Numbered from the stretch's first letter, positions 12,919-25,980 are shown. The stretch: DNA of 64,000 nt from Dendrophyllia cribrosa (GCA_024195265.1 JAJLRJ010000010.1:3072135-3136134); one strand, 5' to 3'. Numbers and translations: made by a program. Notes: generated by a model not told the origin, from the sequence alone.

Positions 12919-13027
12919 AACAACTATTCACCGAAGTGGAGGTGGGTAGTGGTGGATATTTACCAAGCTGCGAAGCGGCGAGGTAAATATCCACCACTAC
13001 CCACCTACACTGAGGTGAATAGTTGTT
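12919..13027. mobile_element. foldback (MITE-like) hairpin
   Basis: Inverted arms of about 46 bp (12919-12965 and 12982-13027), beginning aacaactattcacc, around a short loop; the arms match almost perfectly. A related gaggtgaatag end recurs at 13138, so the whole element may extend to about 13200. Confidence 0.75.
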
Positions 13028-13660
13028 TTAGTATATACTGAAACAGTGAGATAATATAACGAAAATTATGCTTTTTAACTCGTTTATTCCTGTCAACGAT
13101 TACAATTTTCGCGCGCAAATTTTCGCGAGTTGTTGGGAGGTGAATAGCACTTGCTATTCCGAGTTTCAGTAGCCAATCAGAGCGCGCCAACAATGCTATC
13201 CACTGCTTCAGTACTAACTTCCAATAACTCCCATTATTATGGGTTCTCTCTACAGTCAACTCCCGTCTTTCGGACACTTCTGCCTTGTTGCTTCTGCCGC
13301 TATGTTTTTGCAACAAGGATCAATTTACCGCTTAGTTTGTTTCACTAAATACCTCAGATTGGCCCCGCCTGAGGGCGCCTTAGTTACAGTAGTCACATAG
13401 GGGAATACCTACCTCCAATTCCCCGTGGTATCTTCTCCTTCCTTGTTCAGTTATTATACCATATTAACTGCACCTTTTTGACGTCACAGTATATCTTTAA
13501 CTTTCCACTGTTTTCAAAATTGGCACTTCTGGTTTCAACCACCTGTTTGCCGAAAAAGGCGCATTTTGGCGGCGCACAAGCGCGGAGATAAATCAAGGTT
13601 CCCAACGTTTTGCAAAACCAAAGTTTTGATGCTGAAACATATATTTGAATTTTAACTCCT

Positions 13661-13903
13661 GGTGTGCGTTTCTGAAAACTCCCGAAGATTTTCATGCCCG
13701 AAAGCGATCTTTGAAGTTTAATCTCTTTCGAGTCGCGATAAAGTTTTTAACCCGAAAACCAGTTTCTCGTCGATTTAAGATTTTATTGCTTAACTTTCAT
13801 AACCAACGAAAATTGAATCTCTGTTAATTTGGCAAATAGGCTGTACATAAAATAGCTTTAAGGGCCTGAAAAGTCTTCGGGAGTTTTGAGAAACGCACGC
13901 CTG
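13661..13903. mobile_element. foldback element with about 40-bp inverted ends
   Basis: The left arm (13661-13699) contains gcgtttctgaaaactcccga and the right arm (13862-13903) its near reverse complement. The interior has no coding potential. Most likely a MITE. Confidence 0.7.
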
Positions 13904-14940
13904 GCCCCTTCCTTTTTTACCCCGGGTCTCCACCTTACGAGACAGTCTGGATGTCCCAGCCCCTTACCCTCCTTTACTAGCAAACATTTAGACTAATAAT
14001 GAACGAATGAATGTGTTCTTTTTACTTAAATATGTAGGATATTTCAAATCTTTAGACAATATTATTTATATTAGAGTGTTACACATCCTGTTGACTCCAT
14101 TGTCTGATGACGACCAGTAAGCGGGCAAAACGTTGCCCACCACATCTAAAGTGACAACATCGTGAGGCAAACCATAAAGAAAGCTATGAATATTATTGAT
14201 GTCTTGTAATAAGGGGGAGCAAAAGAAGATCAAGAGGTATGGAGAGAGAAGTAATATGGGCAAGGCCCCTGTTTATTACCCGCCCCCTCCACATTGGGGT
14301 AACAAAAGAAAACATTACAAAGTGTTTTCACATCTATCGTAAAAGGTACAACCCAGGACACTGGCGTCCCAAACTGCATTTTAACCACAAGGTTCTAGAT
14401 GTGAAGAGTATCCCTGTTAATTTTTATACTGGAGATGCCCCCCCGTCCCCCTTGGAATTTATTTAGAAGAGTGTTATTAAAGCATGAGATCAAGAATGAT
14501 GACAGGTTCCAGTTTTCATCTATTTTCGCCACCAGGTATGAAGGGGAATGATGATAATGATGCAGTGAAATTGGACTAAAGCCATATATATAGAAGGCGC
14601 TCAATGCTGCTGCTATCTCACTGTTACCCACACAACCCATGATATTTGAAATGAATGAAAGAATTGGCAAGGCCAGACAACACACTGGGGTCTTCGTCCC
14701 CCACTCTTTTCGAACAGTGATGTGGGTTCTTTAATGTCTCCTACTATTTTTGTATGAGGTGTAGGAGACAAAGACATGGATTAAAGTCGCTGCTTAACCG
14801 AATATGCCTAGAATTGTTCATCATGCCAACTTTTACTCGTTTCAGCTTGTTTTTGGTAGATTAGTCAGGTTCAAAGCGAAAAAGGCTAGTTTCAGAACAA
14901 ATTAACCTTCTAGTTTAATGTCGCAATCATCTTAACCTGA
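13904..14940. other. no gene recognised; possible old retroelement piece
   Basis: The block near 14690-14735 contains ttttcgaacagtg and gtgggttctttaatgtc, a pattern I associate with dispersed repeats in marine invertebrate DNA (from memory, uncertain). The 75-codon frame at 14239-14466 has no supporting splice sites or motif. Confidence 0.3.
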
Positions 14941-14964
14941 GACAGCTGACCCTGGAGTTGGTGG

Positions 14965-15040
14965 TCTGGCCAGGCTTTGAACCCTATACCTCCTGCTCTG
15001 CTGACTGGTGCTCTACCAACTAAGCTAACCTAGTGGCAGT
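14965..15040 (-). ncRNA. tRNA-like fragment, probably a SINE head
   Basis: On the minus strand, tagcttagttggtagagc matches an RNA polymerase III A box and ggttcaaagcc a B box, at roughly tRNA spacing. The acceptor stem does not pair well, so this looks like a tRNA-derived SINE or decayed tRNA rather than a working tRNA gene. Confidence 0.5.
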
Positions 15041-15175
15041 TGACACCCACCTAATCTGGACACCCACCTAATCTGTACACCCACCTAATCTGGACACCAC
15101 CTAATCTGGGTACCCACCTAATATAGACACCCACCTAATCTGGACACCCACCTAATCTAGACACCTCATGATTAT
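15041..15175 (+). repeat. 17-bp minisatellite (acacccacctaatctgg)
   Basis: About eight head-to-tail copies with small changes, starting directly after the tRNA-like fragment. Confidence 0.9.
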
Positions 15176-15524
15176 GGACAGTTTTCTCAGTCCTGGCAGA
15201 ATTTAAGCCAAATGCATTTTCTCCAAAATAACCCTGTCTAATGTGGATCTTTGGTCATGACGGTGCCATCACAGACTTCTTAAAAAGGTTAGTCTGTTAT
15301 TCATAAGAGCTCAATCATAAATGCATGGTTCACAAGTATTCAACAGACCATGTTTCATAAGGAAAAAAAAGTTTTTTTTATCTTAATTGTGTTGCTCCCG
15401 AAAATACCTATTACACCTACAGAAGGTTTTTTGGTTTGGCCCCATGCAACCACTCTAAAAATTCCAGATTAGTTTATACTTTCCTTTAATAACCTTGGCT
15501 TTTGAGATACCCCACACACCCTCT

Positions 15525-15550
15525 CCCCCCCCCCCCCCCCCCCCCCCCTC
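15525..15550. repeat. poly-C tract
   Basis: A C homopolymer of more than 20 bases. Similar G or C runs occur near 17310, 17790, 18211, 18315, 30330 and 48588; such tracts can slip in sequencing and may form quadruplex-like structures. Confidence 0.9.
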
Positions 15551-15744
15551 CCATAAGATTTTCCCATGACCCTCGTTGGGGGTAAGGATACTTCTGAAAC
15601 TGTAAATTTTACACGCAAAAAAAGACAATTCACAACTTAAAAAAATATTCTGTTCCACTAGTGCCTTGTTTTCCCCATTCCCAGTAACCACCCTTGAAAA
15701 CTATGCTTCAATAACCCGTTCACTCTCAGAGTCAGTTATGGAGA

Positions 15745-15850
15745 CATGTAGTGTAGTTCTAACTTTTGAGTCTGTTGACAAAATCCTATGGTGTGACCAT
15801 TCAAATGAAACCTCTTTGGCAGTACTTTTGCAAGGTGCCATTTGTTTTTC
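15745..15850 (-). repeat. single Rep106 unit, reverse orientation
   Basis: Diverged copy reading aacttttgagtctgttgac and gtgtgaccattcaaatgaaa, the reverse complement of the array at 480-1760. Confidence 0.85.
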
Positions 15851-16866
15851 AATATTTTACAAAATGAAATAATATTTTGGGATAAGTGGCACTCTAATAG
15901 TTCATCTTCAAGTGGCAATTAACCCAGTAACTGCTCATCCAGACATCAATGGGCCACTAAAAATCTTACTGTATTAGTCAGATTATTGTAGGCTAAGCCT
16001 AAGCTACAAAAAGTCCAAAAACTTGCTTTTAAATCTATCTCAATAATCTCAGAAACATCTTGAAAAAAGATAAGTGGAAAAATCTCTGGTATAAATTTTT
16101 AAAGGGAACCTCAACTGTTATAACAAATGGATGTTAAATTGTTGGAAATATAAAGTCTAAATTCCAAATTTTCTTTATGAGTGGAAAGAAAATTGTAATG
16201 TACAAAAAAAATTGATATGAATATAGCTTTTTTTTCGCTTTTAAATTTCCCATGCGCTGCTATTTTTAATGTTTATGACATGATATGAGTGCCGCTATAA
16301 AAAAGCAACATTATTTTTAATGGAACATTTCACTCAAGAGTGAATTCGCTGCATGCATGCATAAAAACACAAGATTCAAGTTTGGTACATGTATATATAT
16401 ATTTGAAATTCTTAGAATAAAAACCTCAAAGTAGCCTAAAGTCTAATCTGACTTAGGCTTACCTATAAAAATCTAGATTTTTTTGGAGATTTTCAGAGGA
16501 AAGATATTATTTTTAAAAGGTCTGGAGATTTTTTCAAACATTATTACATTTTTATACTTTTTAACATACACTTCAAACCTTTTTTACATCAAAATTCTAA
16601 AAATCTTATAATTTCCTAAAAATCTCCAGACTTTCTAAAAATATTCTCATCCTCTTAAAATCTCAAAAAATTTCCAGATTTTTGTAGCTAAGCCTAAAGC
16701 AGATTAACAGGGTGGCTGCATTAATGAATGATCTTATGTATGCTCATGACTTAAATGGTAAATCCTTGAGCACTGACATGGTATTTTTTCAATTTTTTAG
16801 CATTTAGTTTACCTTTTGTACATTATCTGACTGACTTAGCTTTTGGTTGGGCCAAGAAGTGGACTG
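15851..16866. other. no gene recognised
   Basis: AT-rich sequence. Between about 15990 and 16700 there is an inverted pair around aggcttag/ctaagcct with repeated aaaatctccag-like words, suggesting a decayed foldback element. Confidence 0.35.
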
Positions 16867-17258
16867 GTAGGGGTATAGAATGGTCTATCGGAAATGATGC
16901 GTCTCGGAAAATATTCACCGAGTCTCTAATTCTCAGCATTTGAAATTGGAGTCTCGGAATCTTGGGCTGAATTGCTATAATTTTCGAAGTCTCGAATTTT
17001 GATAATTTGGATCTCAGAGTCTCGTAAATTTTTCTCCTAAATCTCAGCTAGCTTCCGTGGGAGATTTCAGTCATGTTTTAAGCTGTTTTAGTACTATCGG
17101 CCCGACATTTTCCAGCAATTGGAGTCTCGGGCTCGAATTTTTTAGAGGTAAAGTCTCGGGCTCGGATTTGATGGAAACGCTAAAGTCTCGGTCTCAAATT
17201 TTTAAACAAGGGTCTCGCAGTCTCGCAAAGTATTGAATTTACCATTCTATACCCCTAC
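16867..17258. mobile_element. MITE-like element with 18-bp terminal inverted repeats
   Basis: The left end gtaggggtatagaatggt (16867-16884) and right end accattctatacccctac (17241-17258) are exact inverted repeats. The interior is a degenerate series of agtctcgg words and does not code. Confidence 0.75.
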
Positions 17259-17800
17259 TGGTAATGAAGAGAAAATAATGATATGGGGTGGGAATCATAT
17301 ATGATCCCTGGGGGGGGGGGGGGGGTAATCCTTTAAAATTCTTAGTGGGAAAGTGTGACCAGCTTCTTGAAATTTTTTCAGCCCTAAACAATAAAATTTT
17401 CCAAATTTTTAAGCCATCATGGCAAAAATTGATATCTATTTCCAACCGGAAGGCAAAACATACCGTCCCATTTTTAGACCAAAAATGTCACATTATATAC
17501 CGTTTTTTTATACAAAACATAATAGTTTTTTGGCCAATAAGCAAAAAAATGTTGTGATAAATCAACCCTCCAAGTTAATTTTTTCCTTAAGATTTGGCTG
17601 CCAGGTTAGCAAATCTTTTTTGAATCAGGTCGCCAGTAACAAAACTTTAGTTGCCATGGTGCCTTAAATGGTCGCAACTTAGAGGGCAGTAAATAAGTGT
17701 TGTTTTAGTTAATTTGGTGCAAATTTTTGCAAAGAATTGTTGTTAAGGAACTGTGGGGTGCTTATATATAAAAGGGGGTACTCGGGGGGGAGGGGGGGGG
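17259..17800. other. no gene recognised
   Basis: Between two foldback elements. Contains a poly-G tract near 17310. Overlapping open frames at 17239-17667 lack splice or motif support. Confidence 0.35.
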
Positions 17801-18100
17801 GGGGACTCCCATATAAAAATGACGGGGGTGCTCGTCGTACCGTTTAGGGGTTAAAATTTGTAGATTGGTACCGTTTAGGGTACTAAAATCTAAAATGACC
17901 ACCGTTAGAATTATCGCGGTACCTTTTAGGGTATGAGCCGAAAAATATGACAGAATATGACATGCGCTGTTTTATAATTGGTACCTCTTAGGGGTAAAAT
18001 TTTTTTAAGCCACGCCCATCAAACGAGATTCTGGTACCTTTTAGGGTGTTTTTCGAAAATTTCCGACGAGCAACCCCGTCATTTTTATATGGGAGTCCCC
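17801..18100. mobile_element. foldback element, 37-bp inverted ends, internal ggtaccgtttaggg repeats
   Basis: The ends at 17801-17837 and 18064-18100 match as an inverted repeat with about one mismatch. Inside, three to five variants of ggtaccgtttaggg occur. Non-coding. Confidence 0.8.
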
Positions 18101-18195
18101 CCCCAGGGGGGAGGAGGGGGGGTACAACCGGAATATTGTTTATTACCAAACTGATGGGCCTATAACTGGGGGAGCTTATAAGCAGGGGGGAGGGA

Positions 18196-18359
18196 CAGGG
18201 ATGGCGGAGCCGGGGGGGGGGGGGGGGGGGGGGGCTGCCCAATTTCAAGCATAAAGATAAAAATTGAAAAGAAATAAAAAAAATATTGCATCTCTGGCAC
18301 TCTTTTTCAAGTCCCCCCCCCCCCCCCCCCCCAATTGAAAATACGCTCCGCCATCCCTG
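18196..18359. mobile_element. short foldback element with cagggatggcggagc ends
   Basis: Inverted 15-bp ends at 18196-18210 and 18345-18359. Long G and C runs sit just inside the two ends and would pair with each other in a hairpin. Confidence 0.7.
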
Positions 18360-20329
18360 AGGGAATATGTGCCACCCCAAAGGGTATGGTGTTTGAGGTG
18401 CTCGGTCCTGAAATAGGGTATCTTGTTAGTTATTGTGATCCTTAGATAGGGTGCCTAAAGTTGTATTTATTTAGCTAAATTGCAGTACCTTTAAGTTTTG
18501 AAATTTAACATCTTAAGGTTTCTTTTCATATATGTGCTCTTTGAGCTGTTAAAAATTAGCAAAATCTCTCAATAATTTGAACAGTTTTTCTTTTCACTCA
18601 CATATGGTTGAACACTCCTCTTTGTTCGCATAAAGAGATCAACAGAATCGAACTACATACGCTTCAAGTTGTTATAAAAGACATTTTTATTTTATCACGA
18701 TACATTGTACGTGACAAAGTTTTGAAAAATCCCGATTCTGTGATCTCTCATATAATACTGATAAGCTTAACTGTTTTTGACCTCAACCTCTTATCAAGGG
18801 GGCAGATTTGTCAGTCTTGGTTTATGTAGTATGGTTTTAAGCCGCGAAAGCCAGTTGCAGATATAACTTTAACTTATGATAAACTTACAAAGAAATTTCC
18901 CTACCGTTGCGTGACTCGACTGCTACCGTTCCAGGAATCTATAGTTAATTTCTCGGAATCCAATAATACTTGAATTGAATTACTGCTCACGAGCTTTCAA
19001 AACTAATTATTAATCAGCAAAGAAGTTGATATCCATAAAGTAGAATTAAGGTGCAATTTCTGCATCAAGAAAGCAAAACATTCGCTTTGAAGTACAATTA
19101 TTTTCTCGAGGACGAATAGAGTCGTCCCAGACTCCACGCGGGATGAAAATAACGCCTGCGAAAAAACGTCATTTTGGGGGTTTTGCAACGTTTGGAGCCA
19201 CCGGCGACTAGTGTGTGCCTAATTTCCATTCTTTTCTTACAATAAAAACAGTTGCCAAGTGGAGTTTATGTTGATAAACCGCAGCTACGAAAGGGAAAGC
19301 CCCAGTGAAAGAAAAATGTTTTAATTTCGGTTTGGATGCTTTCGTCAATATGCTTCAACATCGCAGAAGTGCGAGATATGAGAATAAAAACCTGCAAATT
19401 TGTTCTTTTGGAAAGTCGATTTTTCGGTCACATCTGACAGTTTATTGCAATTAATAACATGGTTTTGTTTACTACGAAAGTGCAAATGTTTGGCATGCCG
19501 AAAGTTAAGAATATCAACCCCCTTCTAACGGTGTTTTAAAGAAAAATATTGTCTTCAATAACAGTGCTGTTCAAGTGAGCCTGTCAGACTCTTTATGAGG
19601 CAATTCCGAACGAATTGATGACACAGAGAAGCTATCAACAATCATTATAATGTCAAAATAGTAATTTATTATATGACAAATTCTTGACAATATTTACACG
19701 AGATTTAATCAGCTTTTCAAGTTAAGTTTATTCTATCTTTACTAAGCCCCTTTCACTGGCTTTACAAAGGCAAAAAAACTGATTTCAAGCCATTAAAAAG
19801 CGCAACGAAAGAAACAACCTCATTTACGAGACAAGAAATATTGAAATGACACCACTTTATAATGCTTTCATGTTTTTGAATCGCCAATATTCGAGTGTAG
19901 ACAACCTTTAAATTGGAAGCATATCACTATTTTAATCGTTTTAAATGATTATTTCTTCATGTAGTTTGTATCTTTAAGTTTTGATCTACAGACTCCAAAT
20001 TTAGAACCACGATATACTGCTTGATACCTTTCACTTGAATGGTCACACATTAGATTTTTGTCCATCATAATTGAAACCATATTTGCAGTGCAGTGATTGA
20101 AGACCACAATGAGAATTCTTGTATTCAAAGCTATTACAATATTGGTTGGTCTTAGATAACCTAGATTGTTTCACTTTCGTTAATACAAAAAAATGGTTTT
20201 TGTTTTACAAAGGTTTTTCTTCCCAAACACGTCGTATAAGACTATCATAATTATCCCTAGCTATGCCGTCAATATGTGTTATTCTATCTGAAGGAATTTC
20301 AACTCAAATTTATACCTTATGTTTTACTT
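18360..20329. other. no gene recognised; one decayed Rep106 unit
   Basis: Nothing with convincing coding or splice structure. A diverged Rep106 copy in plus orientation lies at about 19980-20055. Confidence 0.4.
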
Positions 20330-20630
20330 ATTACTGTGACCATTCAAATAAAAGCTCTTTAGCAGTACTTTCCTGTGGTACTGTTTATTACGCTGTACAA
20401 GGTGATTCTAACTTTTGAGTCTGTGGATGAAATCCTAAAGTGTGACCATTCAAATGAAAGCTACTGAGCAGTATATTACTGTGGCGAGGTTTATTATGCT
20501 GTGCAAGGTGATTATAACTTATGAGTTTGTGGATGAAATCCTTAAGTGTGACCATTTAAATGAAAGTTCAGTTCGTCGCCACTACTTTCCTATGGTATTG
20601 TTTTTTTTTTTCAAGTTGACGTTGAGCACA
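20330..20630 (-). repeat. Rep106 array, about 3 units, reverse orientation
   Basis: Three diverged units reading gtgaccattcaaatgaaag, with the unit spacing of 106 bp still visible. Confidence 0.9.
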
Positions 20631-20876
20631 TTTGGTAGAATTGCAACATGATAATAAATCTTGAAAGGTGAAGGGTTAAACAACAGTAATATTACTTTCA
20701 ACTATCAGACGATCCAGTCTAAATCACTCTGAGAATAAACGCCCAAACTATCGCCACTGCAACGAGTCATTCACTAATTTGACTATAGGTTCACTCATGA
20801 GCGCATAAAACAGGTCAGGGACGCTCCTTTGATCGGAGTAGATATCTTTAGGTCCAGACAGGCTGTCTATCCATGA

Positions 20877-21674
20877 CTAAGGTTTCCCTGAAAGCAAATA
20901 AGATGTATCAGTTTCTGTCGCTGAAAATTAGATACCGAAATGTCGGATTTGTTTTTATCAATAACACACTGTTCGTTTCTTCAAGAATAACCACGCTCTA
21001 CTGTATGTAAAACAAATATTAAAATACAGACATAATAACTGTTCTTATCTATCTATATCATATTTAATAGCTACGCGAACTGAAATTTAAAACAATGCAT
21101 CTAACGAATGTTTGCTGATTAAAACATATTTATGTACGATATGAAGCTCATCAACGGAGCTGAAACTGCTCTGACATTAATTGACATACAATCCGATGCA
21201 ATTCTTGCGTCTGCGAATGAAATTCTAGAGTGTTAATTCATCTACAAGCTCTCGAGCACAACTTTCCTGTGAATCTGTTTGCTTGTCAATATTTTGGAAA
21301 ATAAATCAAGAGATTGTTTCAGTTTTCGACTAGAGCACTATCGAGAATGAAAGACCTGAACTAGAAACAATCATTGGATCGTTGTTTACCTGATTGAGCT
21401 TCGCTTTCATCCCATTTGTAGTCGCTTCCCTCCTTTCTGAGTCTCCTTACTTTGTCTTCTAAACTCTCAGCTGTGAAACAAAGAAACAGTATAAGTGTTT
21501 CGTTACGGGTTAAAAGCAGCACCACTTAAACAGCTAAGATTAGAGAAACGAACCATCTTTCGACGGTGGATCTGGAGGTTGAAAGCCGGTTGCTTCAGTG
21601 CAAGTGTGAGCACACGCTAAAGCAGCCTTTTTGAGTCGAGTTTCTTGACTCTCGCCGTCACTGCCTTTATCCAT
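20877..21674 (-). CDS. small unrecognised three-exon protein, about 70 aa
   Basis: Exon 1 is 21554-21674: an ATG in a good context (aacATGg), 40 codons rich in charged and small residues, ending in phase 1 at a weak gttcgt donor. Exon 2 is 21390-21470: acceptor after a pyrimidine tract, 27 codons including ESLEDKVRRLRKEGSDYKW, probably a short amphipathic helix, with donor gtaaac. Exon 3 begins at 20887 after ttgctttcag and reaches a stop at 20877 within four codons. Both introns are phase 1, as in the cluster to the right, but the protein shows no clear similarity to that family. No signal peptide or membrane segment. An in-frame upstream ATG at 21815 would lengthen the protein. Function unknown. 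Plausible because frame, splice sites and stop agree; unproven. Confidence 0.5.
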
Positions 21675-22111
21675 GTTGTTCAGGAGAGAACAGAAGTGCA
21701 CTGTAGCGTTAACATTAAATTCTAAGCTCGACGTGGGAGAGCAGGAAATCAGAATATTAATGCTGCAAACAGCCTGAAGGGATGCCCCCCTTGAACTTTG
21801 CAATGACAAGTGCAAATAGCTGAACCACTATCAACCAATCAGCTTCCAACAAACAGAATACCCTGTCATCTGAACTGACAGCACAAAGTGGTAATGATGG
21901 ATAGCGCAGAGAAGGAAGTTTTGTTTAAATTTATCCACCAATCAGCTATCGACAACTAAACCCAAACATTTATTTTTATGTAGATGAAATTGTCTGCACG
22001 CAAAGTCTCGTAGCATATGATACGGAGATTTTGAACCAAAATTTACGTCTAACAGTTCATATTTATCGCCTTGTATCAACTCTTCGATCGTTCTAGTGAG
22101 CCATTCTAAAG
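21675..22111. promoter_or_regulatory. possible shared divergent promoter region
   Basis: Lies between the start of the minus-strand small gene and a tentative plus-strand start at 22112. No TATA box or other motif is clear. Confidence 0.25.
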
Positions 22112-24061
22112 ATGACAAATGACCATATAAGGTAAGGTTTTAACGTAACGTGCTCGATGACAATAGATGTGCTTTGCAAGCACATTCCGCTGAAAAAATA
22201 TGGCTATGTTAGCACTTTCGATTCTTTTAATATCACGGCATTTTCTTTGTTAGATTCGAAACTACTAGCTTAGCACATTTTTTATAGACGTAACAATAAA
22301 CAACATACCGAAGACGCTTCAAAAGCACATTTCCTTTGGCGACAACAAAGAGGGTTTCTTTTAATTAAAAAATTTCCAAGGTGAGTCAATCCGACGCCGA
22401 TTCGAGCCAATGCACCCTTGACATCTTGTGGTGACAGGTGTACGTGAGGAGAATCTACGTTTTGATAATTTCAGGGTAAATTCGACTGTTTTAAGCCATT
22501 TCAAAGACCCTGACATACCCAGACAAGTACATTCTAGGGTGTTAAACGCCATGGGTCTAGGAAAAGAACGAACACGCCAAAGTCGGAGAAAAATATCGTT
22601 ACGTGCAGGCACGCATTGTCGGTGTACTTTGATCATAAATGTACACTATATGAAATATTTTGAAACGTGGACCTGTTTCGAGTGGTCCACGCAGGGAAAT
22701 TTCACGCGTGGATCATTCGTTTAGTGCCATGAATTCACGCAGACAAATGGAGAAATAAGAGTACAAAGAACCTTCGCGGAGCAATTGACCCTTTATTTCT
22801 GACGCAGATTACGGTACAGGTTCAGTTTACTTTGTGTGTGTAGAAATAGTCTAAGGGAAATTTGTATTTTATGGCTCCTATCTGTAATATATTACCAGAG
22901 TCAAACAAGGAGTCGTGTAATGTGGGGATGAAATCCTAAAGTATGATTATTAGAATGAAAGCTACTGAGCGGTATTTTCCTGTGGTACTGTTTATTATGC
23001 TGTACAAGGTGGTTCTAACTTGAGTCTGTAGATGAAATCCTAAAGTGTAACCATTCAAATGAAAGCTACTGAGCAGTACTTTTCTGTGGTGCTGTTTATT
23101 GTGCTGTACAAGGTGGTTCTAACTTTTGAGTCTGTGGATGAAATCTTAAAGTGTGATCATTAAAATGAAAGGTACTGAGCAGTACTTTCCTGTCGTACTG
23201 TTTATTATGCTGTATAAGGTGGTTTTAACTTTTGAGTCTGTGGGTGAAACCCTAAAGTGTGACAATTCAAATGAAAGCTACTGAGCAGTACTTTCCTGTG
23301 GTACTGTTTATTATGCTGTACAAGGTGGTTTTAACTTTTGAGTCTGTGGGTGAAACCCTAAAGTGTGACAATTCAAATGAAAGCTACTGAGCAGTACTTT
23401 CTTGTGGTACTGTTTATTATGCTGTACAAGGTGGTTCTAACTTTTGAGTCTGTGGATGAAATCCTAACGTGTGACCATTCAAATGAAAGCTACTGAGCAG
23501 TACTTTCCTGTGGTACTGTTTATTATGCTTTACAAGGTGGTTCTAACTTTTGAGTCTGTGGATGAAATCCTACAGTGTGAACATTCGGATAAAAGCTACT
23601 GAGCAGTATTTTGCTGTGGTTCTGTTATTATGGTCTACAAGCTCAATAAAATCATTCAAATGAAAGATATGGAGTGGTATCTTGATGTTGTGCTGTCTGT
23701 TTATATTTTTTTGAAAAGTAAAATTTGCAATGTCGAAGACTCATGATATTATATTAAGTATAGAGCAAATTAGCACATTATTCTACTAACTGGAGATCAA
23801 TAGTGCTCTCAGTCAATTGGTACAGTCGACTTTGATTAGTGTCTGTAAGCTGTACTTTATATAATATATATATAAATATATATTAACTTTTTAACACGGA
23901 AATCCTTTACCACTAGTAAAAACGTGCTCTCCCAAGGAGCAGTGAACTTACATAGTAAATAATTATAATACACAAGTCATTATAGTATATACTGCGCCAC
24001 TAACAAGTTCCTTTCTTTTTATCTTAGTTTGGAAGATGCAGATGATTCTCGATTATTCAAG
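22112..24061 (+). CDS. tentative two-exon gene start (weak)
   Basis: A short open piece, ATG at 22112 to a gtaagg donor at 22132 (MTNDHI plus two bases), can be spliced in frame to a 34-base exon at 24028-24061 with a strong ttttatcttag acceptor and gtgagt donor, reading SLEDADDSRLFK. The exon at 24028 is well bounded; the link to 22112 is only a phase match. The intron would hold the reverse-oriented Rep106 array. I found no convincing third exon. It could instead be non-coding RNA exons. Confidence 0.25.
22915..23690 (-). repeat. Rep106 array, about 7 units, reverse orientation
   Basis: Seven units with 106-bp spacing, opposite in orientation to the arrays in the gene cluster. Two adjacent units near 23225 and 23331 share a gggtgaaaccc variant, showing local duplication. 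Confidence 0.95.
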
Positions 24062-25980
24062 GTGAGTAAACATTTATCTGTACTAGTATAAATTGTGTAC
24101 GAAATCAGTTGTTATATAGACTATACTGTATGTAGTGTAGTACGTTCCTTTTTCATGCCCATAACATGGCATTGTAACCTCAAATATTCTTTACACATAA
24201 GCTACTGGGGTCAATATCATAGCATGTATATCGTTTAGAAGTAAATGCAAGTGACTTTGAAACAGACCTAAGGCCCATGCAAAGATAGCGTAATGCTTAA
24301 ATATCTTCAAGAACTAGTGTGTTGTAAAATTATTATCGTACACAAAATAGTACAAGACTGAGATGTAAAATTCAATGATCATTCGCCAGGTTCACAAAAA
24401 AAACCTTTCTTCTCGTGTAAAATAAAAATAGGCAAAGTAAAATAAAGTTTTTTTAGTACTAACACAACGGAAACATTACACTAAACGCGTTCACCAAACG
24501 CGTTCACCAAACGCGTTCACCAAACTAGTTTATTTTACAAAATGTGTGCCTCCTAAACGATATCAAAACGATGGTTCATGATATAACATCTAGGTTGTCT
24601 CTGAACGAATGCAGTAGTTAAACTTCCTGGTTATGTGATGCGTTACGTTTTCTATTTTTTGACAGAGGATAAAACATGAAGGACAAAAAACAGTTGTGTA
24701 AAATAGATCAGTACGTTCCCAGTTAATAAATATGTAACGCTTCGTTGCATATTTCTTCGAGTGAAGGAAACTACTAGAAAAATTCTTAGCCAAATGCAAG
24801 AACTCGTTTTAAAAGAGTTGGATTACTTGTATCATAACGGTGAAACATTCTGTAAGAACTAAACCATACGAGCATTGCATACTTAAATATACTCAGTTCA
24901 GACGACGTTTGTATGTTGTAGTATTTTTAGAAATTTAGGAGTGAACAAGGGTTATATTTATAATGTGCGTAGGAGTCAATGTAGCGATAAAAATATAACA
25001 ACAAACTTTCGTGATCAGGAAAGTTGCCTCAATCTTGATAAGAACTTTCAGTTTACCACAATGAATTAAAATACTGTCTATAGGTTTCAGAGTTAAAACA
25101 AGGAGACAACGAGAATAAAAAAGAGAAACGCTCGTTCTAAAATACTCTTTTATCGAATACAATAGGGTCACAGTGACATGTAACAAAAAATACGTATGGG
25201 TTCTTAAAATTACTGCCAAGTGATGCTAGCGTTTGCAGAAATAGATTTTAGCAAAGCTAGGACGCAGATGATGCGCATTATAAGGTCAAATTCCTGAAGT
25301 GCGAGTCTTAATTGGGAACTGTTTTACATGCATGAAGTATATATTAAGTTATGGCAATGGTAGCGCAAATTCCCAACAGATATGTGTAAATGCATGCGCT
25401 TCACAATTTAACCGAGATATGATGTGTAGTAAATACACAGTTTTCAAAGTATTGTCTTATACTATTTTTAACTAGTTAAGCCTTCGAGTTCAACATAAAT
25501 AACTCACAACTGGAATACGTTTAATAACCGCAACAAATTGCATGTATTATACTGTAGCAAAATTAAATAGTAACCCTTGTATTGAATGGTAGAGAAGAAA
25601 CTTTGCGCGCCAACGATCTACACGCCCTTCAATATTTGAAGTTTATCTATGTTGATATCTCAAAATTTTGCTTGCGTGGACTTATTTTGCCTGCGAAACC
25701 AAGGCAACAAAGAGACATTATGATCTAAGCAATTTTCCGTGGTAATGTGCGCTGAAATCACCGGACTTTCCCTATTCTGAATGCTGTAATTGGTTATATA
25801 TTTCGATTTAAAATTGCCAAAAATAACATATTTTCGTTCGTGGCTAAGTTTGATTGGCCTGCTTTCATACAATACATTACGACAGAATAAAAAGCTGTCC
25901 ACGAAGCAGTTTTAACGTGTTCTTCGCGCAGTGCAACAGTTGAACACTCAAGCTTCGTAGCAGAATTTTGGAAATTAAAC
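23691..25980. other. intergenic; microsatellite and short tandem repeat
   Basis: Contains an AT-rich microsatellite near 23858-23885 and three copies of a 15-bp unit (acgcgttcaccaaac) at about 24485-24525. No supported gene apart from the orphan exon at 24028-24061. The 5' flank of gene A ends this stretch. Confidence 0.45.

Noticed and set aside
14239..14685. Open frames on both strands in the 14.2-14.7 kb region
   Set aside because: Mutually overlapping shadows with no recognisable domain; the area contains dispersed-repeat sequence.
14965..15040. Functional tRNA gene on the minus strand
   Set aside because: A and B boxes are present but the acceptor stem does not pair properly, so a SINE head or pseudogene is more likely.
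22361..22724. Overlapping open frames of 91 and 98 codons on opposite strands
   Set aside because: No splice sites, motif or family support; both look like chance open frames.
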